DNA of 64,000 bases from CAWDPQ01 sp049642465 (GTDB lineage: Bacteria > Acidobacteriota > Vicinamibacteria > Vicinamibacterales > 2-12-FULL-66-21). This document shows positions 34,044 to 45,503 of this stretch, in pieces (position 1 is the stretch's first letter; each line of letters starts with the position of its first letter). The stretch is from positions 1 through 64,000 of the forward strand of contig JBAROV010000137.1 in assembly GCA_049642465.1 (NCBI GenBank), written 5' to 3'. The notes under the pieces were generated by a model that was given only the letters and a program-made list of their open reading frames with translations, had not been told where the DNA came from and searched no databases. The position numbers and the translations under genes were made by a program.

Positions 34044-35417
34044 TCAGCGTCCCCCGTTCGCCATCGATCCGAGGAATTCCGCGTTGCTCTTGGTCTTCGC
34101 CATCTTGGACAGGAGCAACTCCATGGCCTCGACCGCTGAGAGCGGCGTGAGCACCTTGCGGAGCACCCAGACGCGGTTGAGATCTTCCTTCGGCAGCAGC
34201 AATTCTTCCTTGCGCGTGCCGCTCTTCTGAATGTCGATCGCGGGGAAGACACGGCGATCGGCGAGTTTTCGATCGAGGTGGATCTCGAGGTTGCCGGTGC
34301 CCTTGAACTCCTCGAAGATCACTTCGTCCATGCGCGAGCCCGTATCGATCAGCGCGGTCGCGACGATCGTCAGCGAGCCGCCGCCTTCAATGTTCCGCGC
34401 GGCGCCGAAAAACCGCTTGGGCCGCTGCAGCGCGTTGCTGTCCACACCGCCTGACAGCACCTTGCCGGAGGCCGGCACAATCGTGTTGTAGGCGCGCGCG
34501 AGGCGAGTAATCGAATCGAGCAGGATGACGACATCCTTGCGGTGCTCGACGAGGCGCTTGGCCTTCTCGATGACCATCTCGGCCACCTGTACGTGGCGCG
34601 TGGCCGGTTCGTCAAACGTGGAGGAGATGACCTCTCCTTTGACCGACCGCTGCATGTCGGTGACCTCTTCGGGCCGCTCGTCGATGAGCAGCACGATCAG
34701 GTACACCTCGGGGTGATTCGTGGTGATGCTGTTCGCAATGTTCTGCAGCAGCATCGTCTTGCCGGTGCGCGGCGGGGCGACGATGAGACCGCGCTGTCCC
34801 TTGCCGATCGGCACCATCAGGTCCATCACCCGCGCCGAGAGATTGTCGGGCGCCACCTCGAGATTGACCCGCTGCTGCGGATAGAGCGGGGTCAGGTTTT
34901 CGAAGAAGATCTTGGCGCGCGTGCGCTCGGGCGGTTCGAAGTTGACCGCTTCGACCTTGATGAGCGCGAAGTAGCGTTCCCCTTCCTTCGGCGGCCGGAT
35001 CTGTCCCGATACGGTGTCGCCGGTGTGCAAATCGAACTTGCGTATCTGAGAAGGGGAGACGTAGATATCGTCGGGACCGGGCAGGTAGTTGTAATCGGGG
35101 GCCCGGAGGAAGCCGAAGCCATCGGGCAGTGTTTCGAGGACCCCTTCGGAGAAAAGCAGACCGCTCTTCTCGGCGCGCGACCGCAGGATCTCGAAAATCA
35201 GCTCCTGCTTGCGCATGCCGCCGGATCCTGGGACATCGAGCTGCTTGGCAATCTTCGTCAGCTCGGTCACGCTCATATCCTTGAGCGTGCTGAGCTCGAC
35301 CGCCGGCGCTTGACGTTCAGTGGTTCCGGCCTGCGCCTCTCGCTGTTCTCCTTCCGACGTGTCGGTCGCTACTCGTCCCTGTCCGCGGCCCTGGCGATTC
35401 TGACGATCGTTCTCCAC
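34044..35417 (-). CDS. rho: Transcription termination factor Rho
   Basis: 457 residues. N-terminal Rho helix-loop-helix (MSVTELTKIAKQLDV, MRKQELIFEIL), cold-shock RNA-binding domain (GVLETLPDGFGFLRAPDYNYLPGPDDIYVSPSQ), and the ATPase with Walker A (APPRTGKTMLLQ), Walker B (DVVILLDSITRLARAYN) and the Q/R-loop region. A disordered, Gln/Arg-rich extension of about 40 residues precedes the Rho core. GTG start at 35417 lies inside the 3' end of engB (49-base overlap). Rho is a hexameric RNA translocase ending transcription. Confidence 0.98.
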   Translation of the reverse strand: MENDRQNRQGRGQGRVATDTSEGEQREAQAGTTERQAPAVELSTLKDMSVTELTKIAKQLDVPGSGGMRKQELIFEILRSRAEKSGLLFSEGVLETLPDGFGFLRAPDYNYLPGPDDIYVSPSQIRKFDLHTGDTVSGQIRPPKEGERYFALIKVEAVNFEPPERTRAKIFFENLTPLYPQQRVNLEVAPDNLSARVMDLMVPIGKGQRGLIVAPPRTGKTMLLQNIANSITTNHPEVYLIVLLIDERPEEVTDMQRSVKGEVISSTFDEPATRHVQVAEMVIEKAKRLVEHRKDVVILLDSITRLARAYNTIVPASGKVLSGGVDSNALQRPKRFFGAARNIEGGGSLTIVATALIDTGSRMDEVIFEEFKGTGNLEIHLDRKLADRRVFPAIDIQKSGTRKEELLLPKEDLNRVWVLRKVLTPLSAVEAMELLLSKMAKTKSNAEFLGSMANGGR

Positions 35418-35995
35418 AGTTCATCCAATCCTTCGCCGCTCTCTGCCGATACTGGCAGCACGGCTCTGCCAAATGTGTCCCCGAGAGTCTTCAGGTTACG
35501 CGCCCGCTCCGAGCGGGTCAGCTTGTCGATCTTCGTTGCGACGATGTGCGTGTCGATCCCGAGCTCGGTCAGCCACTCCGCCGCCGCGCGATCCGATTCG
35601 AGCTGCGGGTGGCGGGCGTCGACGAGAAGGAACGCAGCGCGCCGGCGCTCGTCCGCCGACGGCGCTCGGCGCTCGACGAGATACGCCTCGGCTACGGCCC
35701 GCAACTCTGCCGCCGCGTTCGCTCCGCCCCTGGCATAGCCATACCCGGGCAGATCGACGAGATACAGCGCGTGTCGGCCCACGCTTTCGAATTCCACGCG
35801 GTAGAAATTGACCAGGCGTGTCTTGCCCGGCGCGGCGCTCGTGCGCGCGATCTTGCGGCGCGCCAGCGCGTTGATCAGAGTCGATTTGCCGACGTTAGAG
35901 CGTCCTGCCAGCGCGATGTGGGGCAGGTCGTCGCGCGGGATCCCGTCTTCCGTCCCAGTGGCGCTGGTAACGAAGTCGGCGGATAAAATCTTCAA
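35369..35995 (-). CDS. engB: Ribosome biogenesis GTP-binding protein YsxC/EngB
   Basis: 208 residues of a TrmE-Era-EngA-like small GTPase. G1 is AGRSNVGKST, G3 DLPGYGYA, G4 TKIDK, and the G2 threonine is in APGKTRLVNFY. EngB acts in assembly of the 50S subunit. Start TTG 35995. It overlaps the start of rho by 49 bases. Confidence 0.96.
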   Translation of the reverse strand: MKILSADFVTSATGTEDGIPRDDLPHIALAGRSNVGKSTLINALARRKIARTSAAPGKTRLVNFYRVEFESVGRHALYLVDLPGYGYARGGANAAAELRAVAEAYLVERRAPSADERRRAAFLLVDARHPQLESDRAAAEWLTELGIDTHIVATKIDKLTRSERARNLKTLGDTFGRAVLPVSAESGEGLDELWRTIVRIARAADRDE

Positions 35996-36022
35996 TTCGG
36001 CTGAAGCGGCGCGCGCCGGCTG

Positions 36023-38413
<2,391 letters not shown>

Positions 38414-38415
38414 GG

Positions 38416-39666
38416 CTACCCGGCCTTCTCGATCAACGTGATCGGCTTTTCCTTCGACTGGACGACCTCTCGTGTGATGACGCACTCCCGGATCTTCTTC
38501 TGTCCGGGCAGGGTGTACATCAAATCGAGCATCAAATCCTCGATGATCATGCGCAGGCCGCGCGCGCCGATCTTTCGCTGCAGCGCCGACTCCGCGATCG
38601 CTTCGAGCGAGTCCTCGGTGAAACGGAGCTTCACGTTCTCGTACTCGAACAGCTTCTGGTACTGACGCGTAATCGCATTGCGCGGTTGCGTGAGGATTTG
38701 AACGAGCGCCGCTTTGTCCAGTTCGTGGAGCGTGCCGACGACGGGGAGCCGGCCGACGAACTCGGGGATGAGTCCGTACTTGATGAGATCTTCCGGCTCG
38801 ACCATCTCGAGCGTGGTGCCGATGTCGCGGCTCGAGAGCGCCTTCACGTCGGCCTTGAACCCCAGCGTTTTCTTGCCGATACGCCGGTCGATCTGCTTGT
38901 CGAGGCCGACAAACGCGCCGCCGCAGATAAAGAGGATGTTCGTGGTATCGACCTGGAAGAATTCCTGGTGCGGGTGCTTGCGTCCACCCTGCGGCGGAAC
39001 GTTGGCGACCGTGCCTTCGAGGATCTTCAGCAGCGCCTGTTGGACGCCTTCCCCGGACACGTCCCGCGTGATCGACGGGTTCTCGTCCTTGCGGCAGATC
39101 TTGTCGACTTCGTCGATATAGATGATGCCCTGCTGGCACTTCTCGATGTCGCCACCCGCGGCCTGGAGCAGCTTGAGGATGATGTTTTCCACATCCTCGC
39201 CGACGTAGCCGGCCTCGGTGAGCGTGGTCGCATCGACAATCGTGAAGGGAACCGAGAGGAGTTTCGCCAGGGTTTGCGCCAGGAGTGTCTTACCCGTGCC
39301 GGTCGGGCCGATCAGGAGGATGTTCGACTTGGTGAGCTCGATGTCGTTGCGGTTGCGCGCCTGCTTCTGAATCTCGATGCGCTTGTAGTGGTTGTAGACC
39401 GCAACGGCGAGCTTCTTCTTCGTCTGTTCCTGACCGATGACGTACTCGTCGAGGAACTTCTTGATCTCCTGCGGCACGGGGAGCGAGGAGCGCGACCCGC
39501 CGCGCGCTTCGAAGCGGTTGTCGTCGGCGATGATGTCGTTGCAGACTTCGACGCACTCGTCGCAGATGAAGACCGTCGGGCCAGCAATGAGCTTGCGGAC
39601 GTCATTCTGGTCCTTGTTGCAGAACGAGCAGCGAAGGATCTCGCCGTCCCCGGCTTTTTTCACCAT
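38416..39666 (-). CDS. clpX: ClpX ATPase subunit of ClpXP protease
   Basis: 416 residues. Four-cysteine zinc domain at the N-terminus (CSFCNKDQNDVRKLI, CDECVEVC), AAA+ Walker A GPTGTGKTLLAQ, Walker B IIYIDEVDKI, sensor regions and the pore loop. The IGF-like loop contacting ClpP is expected near residue 265 (VGLDKQIDRRIGKK region). ClpX unfolds tagged substrates for ClpP. It sits between clpP and lon, a common bacterial order. Confidence 0.98.
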   Translation of the reverse strand: MVKKAGDGEILRCSFCNKDQNDVRKLIAGPTVFICDECVEVCNDIIADDNRFEARGGSRSSLPVPQEIKKFLDEYVIGQEQTKKKLAVAVYNHYKRIEIQKQARNRNDIELTKSNILLIGPTGTGKTLLAQTLAKLLSVPFTIVDATTLTEAGYVGEDVENIILKLLQAAGGDIEKCQQGIIYIDEVDKICRKDENPSITRDVSGEGVQQALLKILEGTVANVPPQGGRKHPHQEFFQVDTTNILFICGGAFVGLDKQIDRRIGKKTLGFKADVKALSSRDIGTTLEMVEPEDLIKYGLIPEFVGRLPVVGTLHELDKAALVQILTQPRNAITRQYQKLFEYENVKLRFTEDSLEAIAESALQRKIGARGLRMIIEDLMLDLMYTLPGQKKIRECVITREVVQSKEKPITLIEKAG

Positions 39667-39693
39667 GGATAAAGCTACCAGCTCCCGTTACTC

Positions 39694-39828
39694 ATCGCTC
39701 GCGGGGCCCCACCCCCGCGAGTTGCGGCTCGTCTCGCTTTGCTCGCTCGCCGCGGCCGCAGGTGCTCTGCCAGCTCCCAGCACATTGTCCGGCAGCTCCA
39801 GCACGAAGCTGGAAGCCGGAAACTGGAC
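39694..39828. repeat. Composite dispersed repeat between clpX and clpP
   Basis: Non-coding. CTCGCGGGGCCCCACCCCCG (39698 onwards) and the following GC-rich body match the block at 16622-16750; then CTGGAAGC-type DNA (39768-39828) ends directly at the clpP stop. Confidence 0.6.
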
Positions 39829-39830
39829 GC

Positions 39831-40430
39831 TTACGTCCGCTTCCGAATGACTTCGTCAATAATACCGTATTCCTTGCCCTGGTCCGGCCCCATGATGTAG
39901 TCGCGCTCTGTGTCATCCTGGATACGTTTCAGGGGCTGCCCGGTGTGCTGCGCCAGGATCTGGTTGAGGCGCTCGCGCGTGCGCAGCAGCTCGCGGGCGT
40001 GGATGTCGATGTCGGTCGTTTGCCCGCCCAGACCCTGCACCCAGGGCTGATGGATCAGGATCCGGGAATTTGGCAGCGAGTAGCGCTTCCCCTTCGCTCC
40101 CGACGCCAGCAGGACGGCTGCCACCGAGGCGGCCTGGCCAATACAGTAGGTGGCCACGTCCGGTTTGATGAATTGCATCGTGTCGTAAATCGCCATCCCG
40201 GCGGTTACCACGCCGCCAGGGCTGTTGATGTAAAGGAGGATATCCCGTTCGGGATCTTCCGCCTCGAGAAACAGCATCTGGGCGATCACGAGATTGGCGA
40301 CGTTATCGTCAATGGGCGTTCCAATGAAGATGATGCTGTCTTTGAGCAGTCGCGAAAAAATGTCGTACGCTCGTTCCCCACGATTGGTCTGTTCGACCAC
40401 CATCGGGATGAGCTGCATACGTTCAGACAT
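39831..40430 (-). CDS. clpP: ATP-dependent Clp protease proteolytic subunit
   Basis: 199 residues. Catalytic Ser in GQAASVAAVLL, His in ILIHQPW, Asp in the TERDYIMG region, all in standard positions. Forms the tetradecameric barrel that works with ClpX (next gene). N-terminus MSERMQLIPMVVEQTNRGERAYDIF is typical. Confidence 0.98.
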   Translation of the reverse strand: MSERMQLIPMVVEQTNRGERAYDIFSRLLKDSIIFIGTPIDDNVANLVIAQMLFLEAEDPERDILLYINSPGGVVTAGMAIYDTMQFIKPDVATYCIGQAASVAAVLLASGAKGKRYSLPNSRILIHQPWVQGLGGQTTDIDIHARELLRTRERLNQILAQHTGQPLKRIQDDTERDYIMGPDQGKEYGIIDEVIRKRT

Positions 40431-40513
40431 GAAATACCCCGGAGTACGTGCGCGTTTGAGTGTGCTGGGGATATCGATCGATGCGGGTTTTCAACAAAGT
40501 GTACCACACGCAC

Positions 40514-40536
40514 GAAAAGGGGACTGTCCCCTTTTC
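40514..40536 (-). terminator. Probable terminator between tig and clpP
   Basis: AAAAGGGGA (40515-40523) and TCCCCTTTT (40527-40535) form a perfect nine-bp arm pair with a three-base loop. On the minus strand it is followed by TTTTC. It lies 14 bases past the tig stop. Confidence 0.6.
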
Positions 40537-40549
40537 TATCGGCCATCCC

Positions 40550-41866
40550 TCAACGGTCTTTAATCACCGTTGCCTTTGTAAGCAGGAAGTTGACCGCTTT
40601 TTCACGCCGCAAGCCTGAGTGCAGGCGACTGAGGCCCCCTTCCTTCTCGAGCCGTGCGCGAACGGCGGCGGCGCTGCGGCCGCTCCGTTCTGCATATCGT
40701 TGCACTTCCGCTTCGACCTCATCCTCGGTAACCGTGATCCCCTGGCGGCGCGCTACCTCATCCAGGACGAGGGCACTTTTCACTGCTTCGCTCGCCGCGT
40801 CTTTCTGACGTTCGCGGAATTCTTCCCAGTTGATGTTCGTTCGCATCGGGTCGATCTGCTGCTCGATGAGTCGGCGGACGAACTCCTCGACCCGGCGATC
40901 GATCTCGCGATCGACGAGCGCGGCAGGGACCTCGAAGTCGACGCGCGACGCGAGCTGCTTGAGCAGCTCCGCCCGCATCTCGCGCTCGGTTTCGTGCTTC
41001 GCCTCGTGCTCGAGATCCGCGCGAACCCGCGTCCGCAGCCCGTCGAGCGATTCGAATTCGCCCAGATCCTTCGCCAGCTCGTCGTCCAAATCCGGCACGA
41101 CGCGTTTGCGGATGGCTTTGATGGTGACGTCGTACTTGACCGTCGTGCCCGCCAGCTCGGTGATGCTGTAGTCGGCGGGGTAGTGCACGTCGAACGTTTT
41201 CGTGTCGCCGGTCGACAGGCCGCTCAGCTCCTGGTCGAATCCCGGTGGATTCGCCCGTCCGCCGATATCCACGGTGATGTTTTCGTGGCGGTCCGTCTGT
41301 TCATCCGTATCCTCCTCGTCTGTCGCCCCCTCGTTGGGGAGCACCGCGGCGGTGCGGACGAGATCCATGAGCACTGAATCGCCGTGTTCGATGCCGCGGT
41401 CTTCAACCGGTTCGTAGCGCGCGGCGCGGTCGCGCAACTGCTCGAGCGCCTGCTCGACGGCCGAGTCTTCGATGTTGACGGACTTCTGCCGCAGGGTAAT
41501 ACCCGAGTAGTTTCCCGGATCGATGGGAGGGACGGTCTCGAAGGTCGCGGTGAACTTGAGCGGCTGGCCTTCTTCGACCACGACATCGCGGATGTCCGGC
41601 GTATCCACGGGCTCAACGCCGCGTTCGCGAAGCGCCTCGTCCACCGCACGAGGAATCAGGCCATGGGCGACGTCGTGGAGGATCTGATCGCGGAATCGCT
41701 GGCGGACGACTTTCGGCGGCACCTTGCCGGGTCGAAACCCCGGAATCCTCGCGGCGCGGCTGTAGTCTCGCGAGACCTTGTCGATCTCGGCATCGACGAT
41801 CGTGCTCGGGATTTCGACGACGAGATTCTTCTTGGTATCGCTGACGTCGATGAATTCCGTTTTCAT
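40550..41866 (-). CDS. tig: Trigger factor (ribosome-associated chaperone)
   Basis: 438 residues. The ribosome-binding motif appears as GFRPGKVPPKVV near residue 45, the FKBP-like PPIase domain is at about 150-240 (RGIEHGDSVLMDLV) and the C-terminal chaperone domain follows. An acidic insertion (GATDEEDTDEQTD, about 190-205) in the PPIase domain is unusual. ATG 41866 was chosen because the family begins MKTEFIDVSDTKKNL; a longer ORF to 41971 is repeat-derived. First gene of the clpP-clpX-lon block. Confidence 0.97.
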   Translation of the reverse strand: MKTEFIDVSDTKKNLVVEIPSTIVDAEIDKVSRDYSRAARIPGFRPGKVPPKVVRQRFRDQILHDVAHGLIPRAVDEALRERGVEPVDTPDIRDVVVEEGQPLKFTATFETVPPIDPGNYSGITLRQKSVNIEDSAVEQALEQLRDRAARYEPVEDRGIEHGDSVLMDLVRTAAVLPNEGATDEEDTDEQTDRHENITVDIGGRANPPGFDQELSGLSTGDTKTFDVHYPADYSITELAGTTVKYDVTIKAIRKRVVPDLDDELAKDLGEFESLDGLRTRVRADLEHEAKHETEREMRAELLKQLASRVDFEVPAALVDREIDRRVEEFVRRLIEQQIDPMRTNINWEEFRERQKDAASEAVKSALVLDEVARRQGITVTEDEVEAEVQRYAERSGRSAAAVRARLEKEGGLSRLHSGLRREKAVNFLLTKATVIKDR

Positions 41867-41898
41867 TTGCTGTCCGGTGGAATATCGCCGCTCGCCGC

Positions 41899-41935
41899 CC
41901 GCCTCCGCGCCTTTCGGCGCTACGGCGGACACTCC
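41899..41935. repeat. Dispersed repeat copy upstream of tig
   Basis: GCCTCCGCGCC-TTTC-GGCGCTACGGCGGAC; relative of the copy inside mrfB. It contains a local hairpin GCGCCTTTCGGCGC. Confidence 0.5.
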
Positions 41936-41990
41936 TTCGCCTCGTGCTTGCGCTCCGAAGCGGGCGCGCAACTGCCGGCCCGCGAAGGAG

Positions 41991-42075
41991 TGCGAAAGGG
42001 GGGAGTCGAACCCCCATAGCCTTTCGGCTACCGGATCCTAAGTCCGGCGCGTCTGCCAGTTCCGCCACTTTCGCG
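41991..42075 (-). tRNA. tRNA-Leu (anticodon TAG)
   Basis: 85 nt on the minus strand. Acceptor stem GCGAAAG/CTTTCGC with discriminator A, D-arm GGCGGAACTGGCAGACGC, anticodon loop ACTTAGGAT with anticodon TAG, long variable arm TAGCCGAAAGGCTA typical of leucine tRNAs, T-arm GGGGGTTCGACTCCCCC. CCA is not encoded. Confidence 0.96.
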
Positions 42076-42186
42076 TGCCGCGCCCCCCGCAACATTCTAA
42101 CGTAGCACAGCAACAGAATTGATTGGCCCGGTTTCTGCTTTGGTTCACATCAGGCCAGGAGGTCAGGCGAGGGAACAGGAGGTTTC

Positions 42187-43056
42187 ATGGCACGCGCAGT
42201 GTGGAAGGGATCGTTGGCCTTCGGTCTCGTCAACATCCCCGTCGAGCTGTACAGTGCGGTGCGGGACCATCGCCCGAAGTTTCGGCTGCTCCACGGGAAA
42301 GACGAATCGCCCGTGCACTACGAACGCGTCTGCCAGTCGGAAGGGAAGCCCGTCGCCTGGGAGGACCTCGTCAAAGGCTACGAGTACGAACGCGGCCGAT
42401 TCGTCGTGCTGACGAAGGATGATTTCAAGACCGCTGCGCTCGAAAAGACGAAAACCCTTGACATTCTCGACTTCGTGGACCCCAAGGAGGTGGACGAGCG
42501 GTACTTTGAAACCCCCTACTACCTGCAGGCATCTAAAGGAGCGGATCGCTCGTATGCGCTGCTACGGGAGGCGATCAGGGAGTCGGGGAAGATCGGCATC
42601 GCCAAAATCATTCTCCGCGACGCGCAGCATCTCGCGGCGGTAGAGGTGATCGGCGATGCGCTGGTTCTGACGATGATGCGGTTTGCGGACGAATTGGCGG
42701 ACCTCGATGATTTCACATTCCCGTCGAGTCACGGGATTCGCGCGGCCGAACTGAAGATGGCGATCCAGCTGGTGGAAAACCTGAGCGCCACGTGGGAGCC
42801 GGACAAGTACAGCGACGAATACCGCGACAATCTGATGCGCGTGATCCAGGCCAAGATAAAGGGCCGGAAGCCGAAGCTGGTGGAACGAGAAGCTCCGCGG
42901 GAGGCGGAAGTGGTCGATCTGATGGCGCGTCTGCGGGCGAGTCTGGAGCGGCGGGGCCCCGCGAGCAGTAAACACAGAAAGCCGGTACGCTCGCACTCCC
43001 ACAGCACCGCGGCGGATCGCGGGCGCAAGTCGAGCAAGAGGACGCGAGTCGCATGA
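42187..43056 (+). CDS. ku: Ku protein (non-homologous end joining)
   Basis: 289 residues, starting MARAVWKGSLAFGLVNIPVELY, the conserved bacterial Ku start. Core to about residue 255; LLREAIRESGKIGIAKIILRD is the typical central segment. Ku binds DNA ends and recruits LigD; no ligD is present in the window. SD AGGAGG seven bases upstream. Residues about 255-263 (RRGPASSKH) are encoded by a GC-rich dispersed repeat and begin a basic tail (HRKPVRSHSHS...GRKSSKRTRVA) that may bind DNA. Stop overlaps egtB start (ATGA). Confidence 0.95.
   Translation: MARAVWKGSLAFGLVNIPVELYSAVRDHRPKFRLLHGKDESPVHYERVCQSEGKPVAWEDLVKGYEYERGRFVVLTKDDFKTAALEKTKTLDILDFVDPKEVDERYFETPYYLQASKGADRSYALLREAIRESGKIGIAKIILRDAQHLAAVEVIGDALVLTMMRFADELADLDDFTFPSSHGIRAAELKMAIQLVENLSATWEPDKYSDEYRDNLMRVIQAKIKGRKPKLVEREAPREAEVVDLMARLRASLERRGPASSKHRKPVRSHSHSTAADRGRKSSKRTRVA
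42951..42975 (-). repeat. GC-rich dispersed repeat copy in the Ku tail
   Basis: GGGGCCCCGCGAGCAGTAAACA-like, the inverse of ACTGCTCGCGGGGCCCC at 16627-16643 (about 22 of 23 matching) and similar to 39698-39710. Confidence 0.6.
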
Positions 43057-44375
43057 TCGATCGCGGAGCGTTGGTGGCGTGGTACGAACAGAATCGTGCG
43101 CGATCGCGCCGGCTCTTCGATCTCATCGATCCGGCGGCGTACTACGCGCGTCCGATTGCCCTTCGCAATCCGATCGTCTTCTACGAAGGCCACCTGCCGG
43201 CCTTCAGTTTGATCTCACTCGTCAAGCGGGGACTCGGTGGCCCGGGCGTGGACGAAGCCCTCGAGCAATTGTTCGCGCGCGGCATCGATCCGGATTCTGA
43301 ATCCACGGCCGTACCGCGGAGCGGCGCCTCGACGATCTGGCCTGCGCGCAAGCAAGTGCTGGAGTTTGCCGCTCGCGCCGACGCGCTCGTCGTTGATGCG
43401 CTCGAGCACGCTACGTTCGACCTGGACGGCCGAACGCATGCTGCCATGCGGCGCGGCGAGGCCATCTACACGGCGCTCGAGCACGAGGCGATGCATCAGG
43501 AGACGCTCCTTTATATGTGGCATCGCCTGCCGCATGCGGAGAAGCGCAAGCCGTCGAATATCGTGTCCGAAACTGGCAAGGCGCCTCCCGCCTATGAAAC
43601 GGCGCAGATCGCGGCGGGCAGCGCGACGCTTGGCGCGGCGCGAAGCGAGGTGGCATTCGGATGGGACAACGAGTTCGAGGCGCACCGGGTTGATGTGCCC
43701 GCGTTCGAGATCGACGTCCACAGTGTGACCAACGCTGACTTCCTGTCGTTCATCGACGCCGGCGGTTACACGAATCGCTCGTGGTGGAGCGACGAAGGGT
43801 GGGAGTGGATCACGCATGAGCGTGTGACACACCCGGTGTTCTGGATCTTGAATGGCAGGCACTGGGTCTGGCGGGGCATGTTCGAGAACATTCCGCTGCC
43901 GCTCGCGTGGCCCGCCTACGTCAGCCACGCCGAGGCGTGCGCGTATGCGCGGTGGAAAGGCAGACGCCTCCCGAGCGAAGCGGAATATCACCGGGCCGCG
44001 TTTGGTGCGCCGGATGGCTCGGAGCGCGCGTTCCCGTGGGGGAACGCCGCACCCGACGCGACGCGTGGCAACTTCGATTTTCAGAGCTGGGAGCCGGTGC
44101 CGGCCGGTTCGCGCCCTGCCGGAGCCAGCGCCTGGGGCGTGCACGATCTGGTCGGGAACGGCTGGGAGTGGACCGACACGGTGTTCGCGGCGTTCCCGGG
44201 GTTCGTCCCGATGCCCTCCTACCCGGAGTACTCAGCCGATTTCTTCGACGGCCGGCACTACGTCATGAAAGGGGCATCGCCCGCAACCGCGCGTCCTCTC
44301 ATCCGGCGAAGTTTCCGCAACTGGTTCCGCTCGAACTACCCTTACGTCTATGCGAAGTTCAGAACTGTCGCGTGA
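43053..44375 (+). CDS. egtB: Ergothioneine biosynthesis protein EgtB
   Basis: 440 residues. N-terminal DinB-like iron-binding domain: His47 (YEGHLPAF) and the HxxxH motif His144/His148 in EHEAMHQETLL. C-terminal formylglycine-generating-enzyme-like domain with FGWDNEFEAHRVDVPAFEID, GRRLPSEAEYHRAAFG and GNGWEWTDTVF. EgtB is the non-haem iron sulfoxide synthase that joins hercynine with gamma-glutamylcysteine or cysteine. The next gene makes hercynine. ATG overlaps the Ku stop by four bases. A selenoneine synthase (SenA) is the nearest alternative; no senB/senC is seen. Confidence 0.9.
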   Translation: MIDRGALVAWYEQNRARSRRLFDLIDPAAYYARPIALRNPIVFYEGHLPAFSLISLVKRGLGGPGVDEALEQLFARGIDPDSESTAVPRSGASTIWPARKQVLEFAARADALVVDALEHATFDLDGRTHAAMRRGEAIYTALEHEAMHQETLLYMWHRLPHAEKRKPSNIVSETGKAPPAYETAQIAAGSATLGAARSEVAFGWDNEFEAHRVDVPAFEIDVHSVTNADFLSFIDAGGYTNRSWWSDEGWEWITHERVTHPVFWILNGRHWVWRGMFENIPLPLAWPAYVSHAEACAYARWKGRRLPSEAEYHRAAFGAPDGSERAFPWGNAAPDATRGNFDFQSWEPVPAGSRPAGASAWGVHDLVGNGWEWTDTVFAAFPGFVPMPSYPEYSADFFDGRHYVMKGASPATARPLIRRSFRNWFRSNYPYVYAKFRTVA

Positions 44376-44420
44376 GGGCTTCCTGCTGCCGGCTTCCGGC
44401 TGCCAGCTGTCGCTTCCAGC
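44376..44420 (-). repeat. CTGGAAGC-type repeat, inverted copy between egtB and egtD
   Basis: GCTTCCTGCTGCCGGCTTCC and following; it starts next to the egtB stop and is inverted relative to the copy inside the egtD start. Confidence 0.7.
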
Positions 44421-44451
44421 GCACGCTGACCTCGGTTGTGGAGACCGCTGA

Positions 44452-45474
44452 GTGACATTCAAAAGTACGAACCTCCAAACCCGAAGCCGGCGGCTGGAAG
44501 CTGGGAGCCGGAAGCTGGAAGCTGAATTCGCGCGAGACGTCGCGCGCGATCTGCGACTGTCGCCAAAGCAGCTCCAGTCGAAGTATCTCTACGACGCGCT
44601 GGGCTCGAGTCTGTTCGACGCGATCTGCCGGCTGCCGTGGTACCGCATCACGCGCGCCGAGCAGCGTCTGCTTGAACTCCACCGGCACGACATTGTCGAT
44701 CGCGCGGCCTTTGTCGGGCGAACGGCAACGACGCCAACGATCGTGGAGCTTGGCTGCGGGAGCGGCGAGAAGATTGTGTTGCTCGCCGAAGCGCTCCAGG
44801 CTCGCGGCGCATCGGCGCGCGTGCACCTGATTGACATCTCGTCGCAGGCGCTCGAGCAAACGGAGCAGCGGCTCACCCGCCTTCAGCACTTCTCCGTTGT
44901 CGGTCACCAATCCACGTATGAAGAGGGATTACGCCGGGCGGCAGCGGCTCGCGACCCTGGCAGCCCCGTGCTCGTGCTGTTTCTGGGATCGAACATTGGC
45001 AACTTCGACACACCGGCGGCGGGCGCCTTTGTGCAGCGGCTGCGCTCGGTGCTCGAGCCTGGCGATCTCATGCTCCTCGGTGCCGACCTCGTCAAGCCGG
45101 AGCGCGAATTGATCCTCGCATACGACGATCCCCTTGGGGTGACGGCCGCGTTCAACAAGAACCTGCTCGTGCGTATCAACCGCGAGTTGGACGGACGCTT
45201 CGATTTGTCCGCTTTCGCACACCGCGCACACTGGAATCGGGATGAGGACCGCGTCGAGATGCATCTCGTCAGCACTCGCCGACAAACGGTTCCGATCTCG
45301 GGAGCGAGGGTCGAGATTGCATTCGACAGGGACGAATGGATCTGGACGGAAAGCTCCTACAAGTACTCCGCGCCTCAAGTCGTACTCATGGGGGCGGACG
45401 CTGGGTTCACGCTCGTCGAGCAGTGGATCGATGAAGAGGCACAGTTTGCGCTCACGTTGTTTGTAGCTGAATAG
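44452..45474 (+). CDS. egtD: L-histidine N(alpha)-methyltransferase EgtD
   Basis: 340 residues of an AdoMet-dependent methyltransferase: KYLYDALGSSLFDAICRLPWYRITRAEQRLL (family N-terminal signature), AdoMet loop IVELGCGSGEKIVLL, FLGSNIGNFD and the C-terminal ESSYKYSAPQV segment. It trimethylates histidine to hercynine, the first step of ergothioneine synthesis. Residues about 11-25 (RSRRLEAGSRKLEAE) derive from the CTGGAAGC repeat at 44484-44525, so the true start (GTG 44452) is uncertain. A second repeat copy follows its stop. Confidence 0.92.
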   Translation: MTFKSTNLQTRSRRLEAGSRKLEAEFARDVARDLRLSPKQLQSKYLYDALGSSLFDAICRLPWYRITRAEQRLLELHRHDIVDRAAFVGRTATTPTIVELGCGSGEKIVLLAEALQARGASARVHLIDISSQALEQTEQRLTRLQHFSVVGHQSTYEEGLRRAAAARDPGSPVLVLFLGSNIGNFDTPAAGAFVQRLRSVLEPGDLMLLGADLVKPERELILAYDDPLGVTAAFNKNLLVRINRELDGRFDLSAFAHRAHWNRDEDRVEMHLVSTRRQTVPISGARVEIAFDRDEWIWTESSYKYSAPQVVLMGADAGFTLVEQWIDEEAQFALTLFVAE

Positions 45475-45503
45475 CTTCCAGCTTCCGGCTTCCAGCTTCC
45501 AGA
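45474..45503 (-). repeat. CTGGAAGC-type repeat, inverted copy after egtD
   Basis: GCTTCCAGCTTCCGGCTTCC and following, starting at the egtD stop; a fragment GAAGCTGGGAGCC at 45540-45552 runs in the other orientation. Confidence 0.7.
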
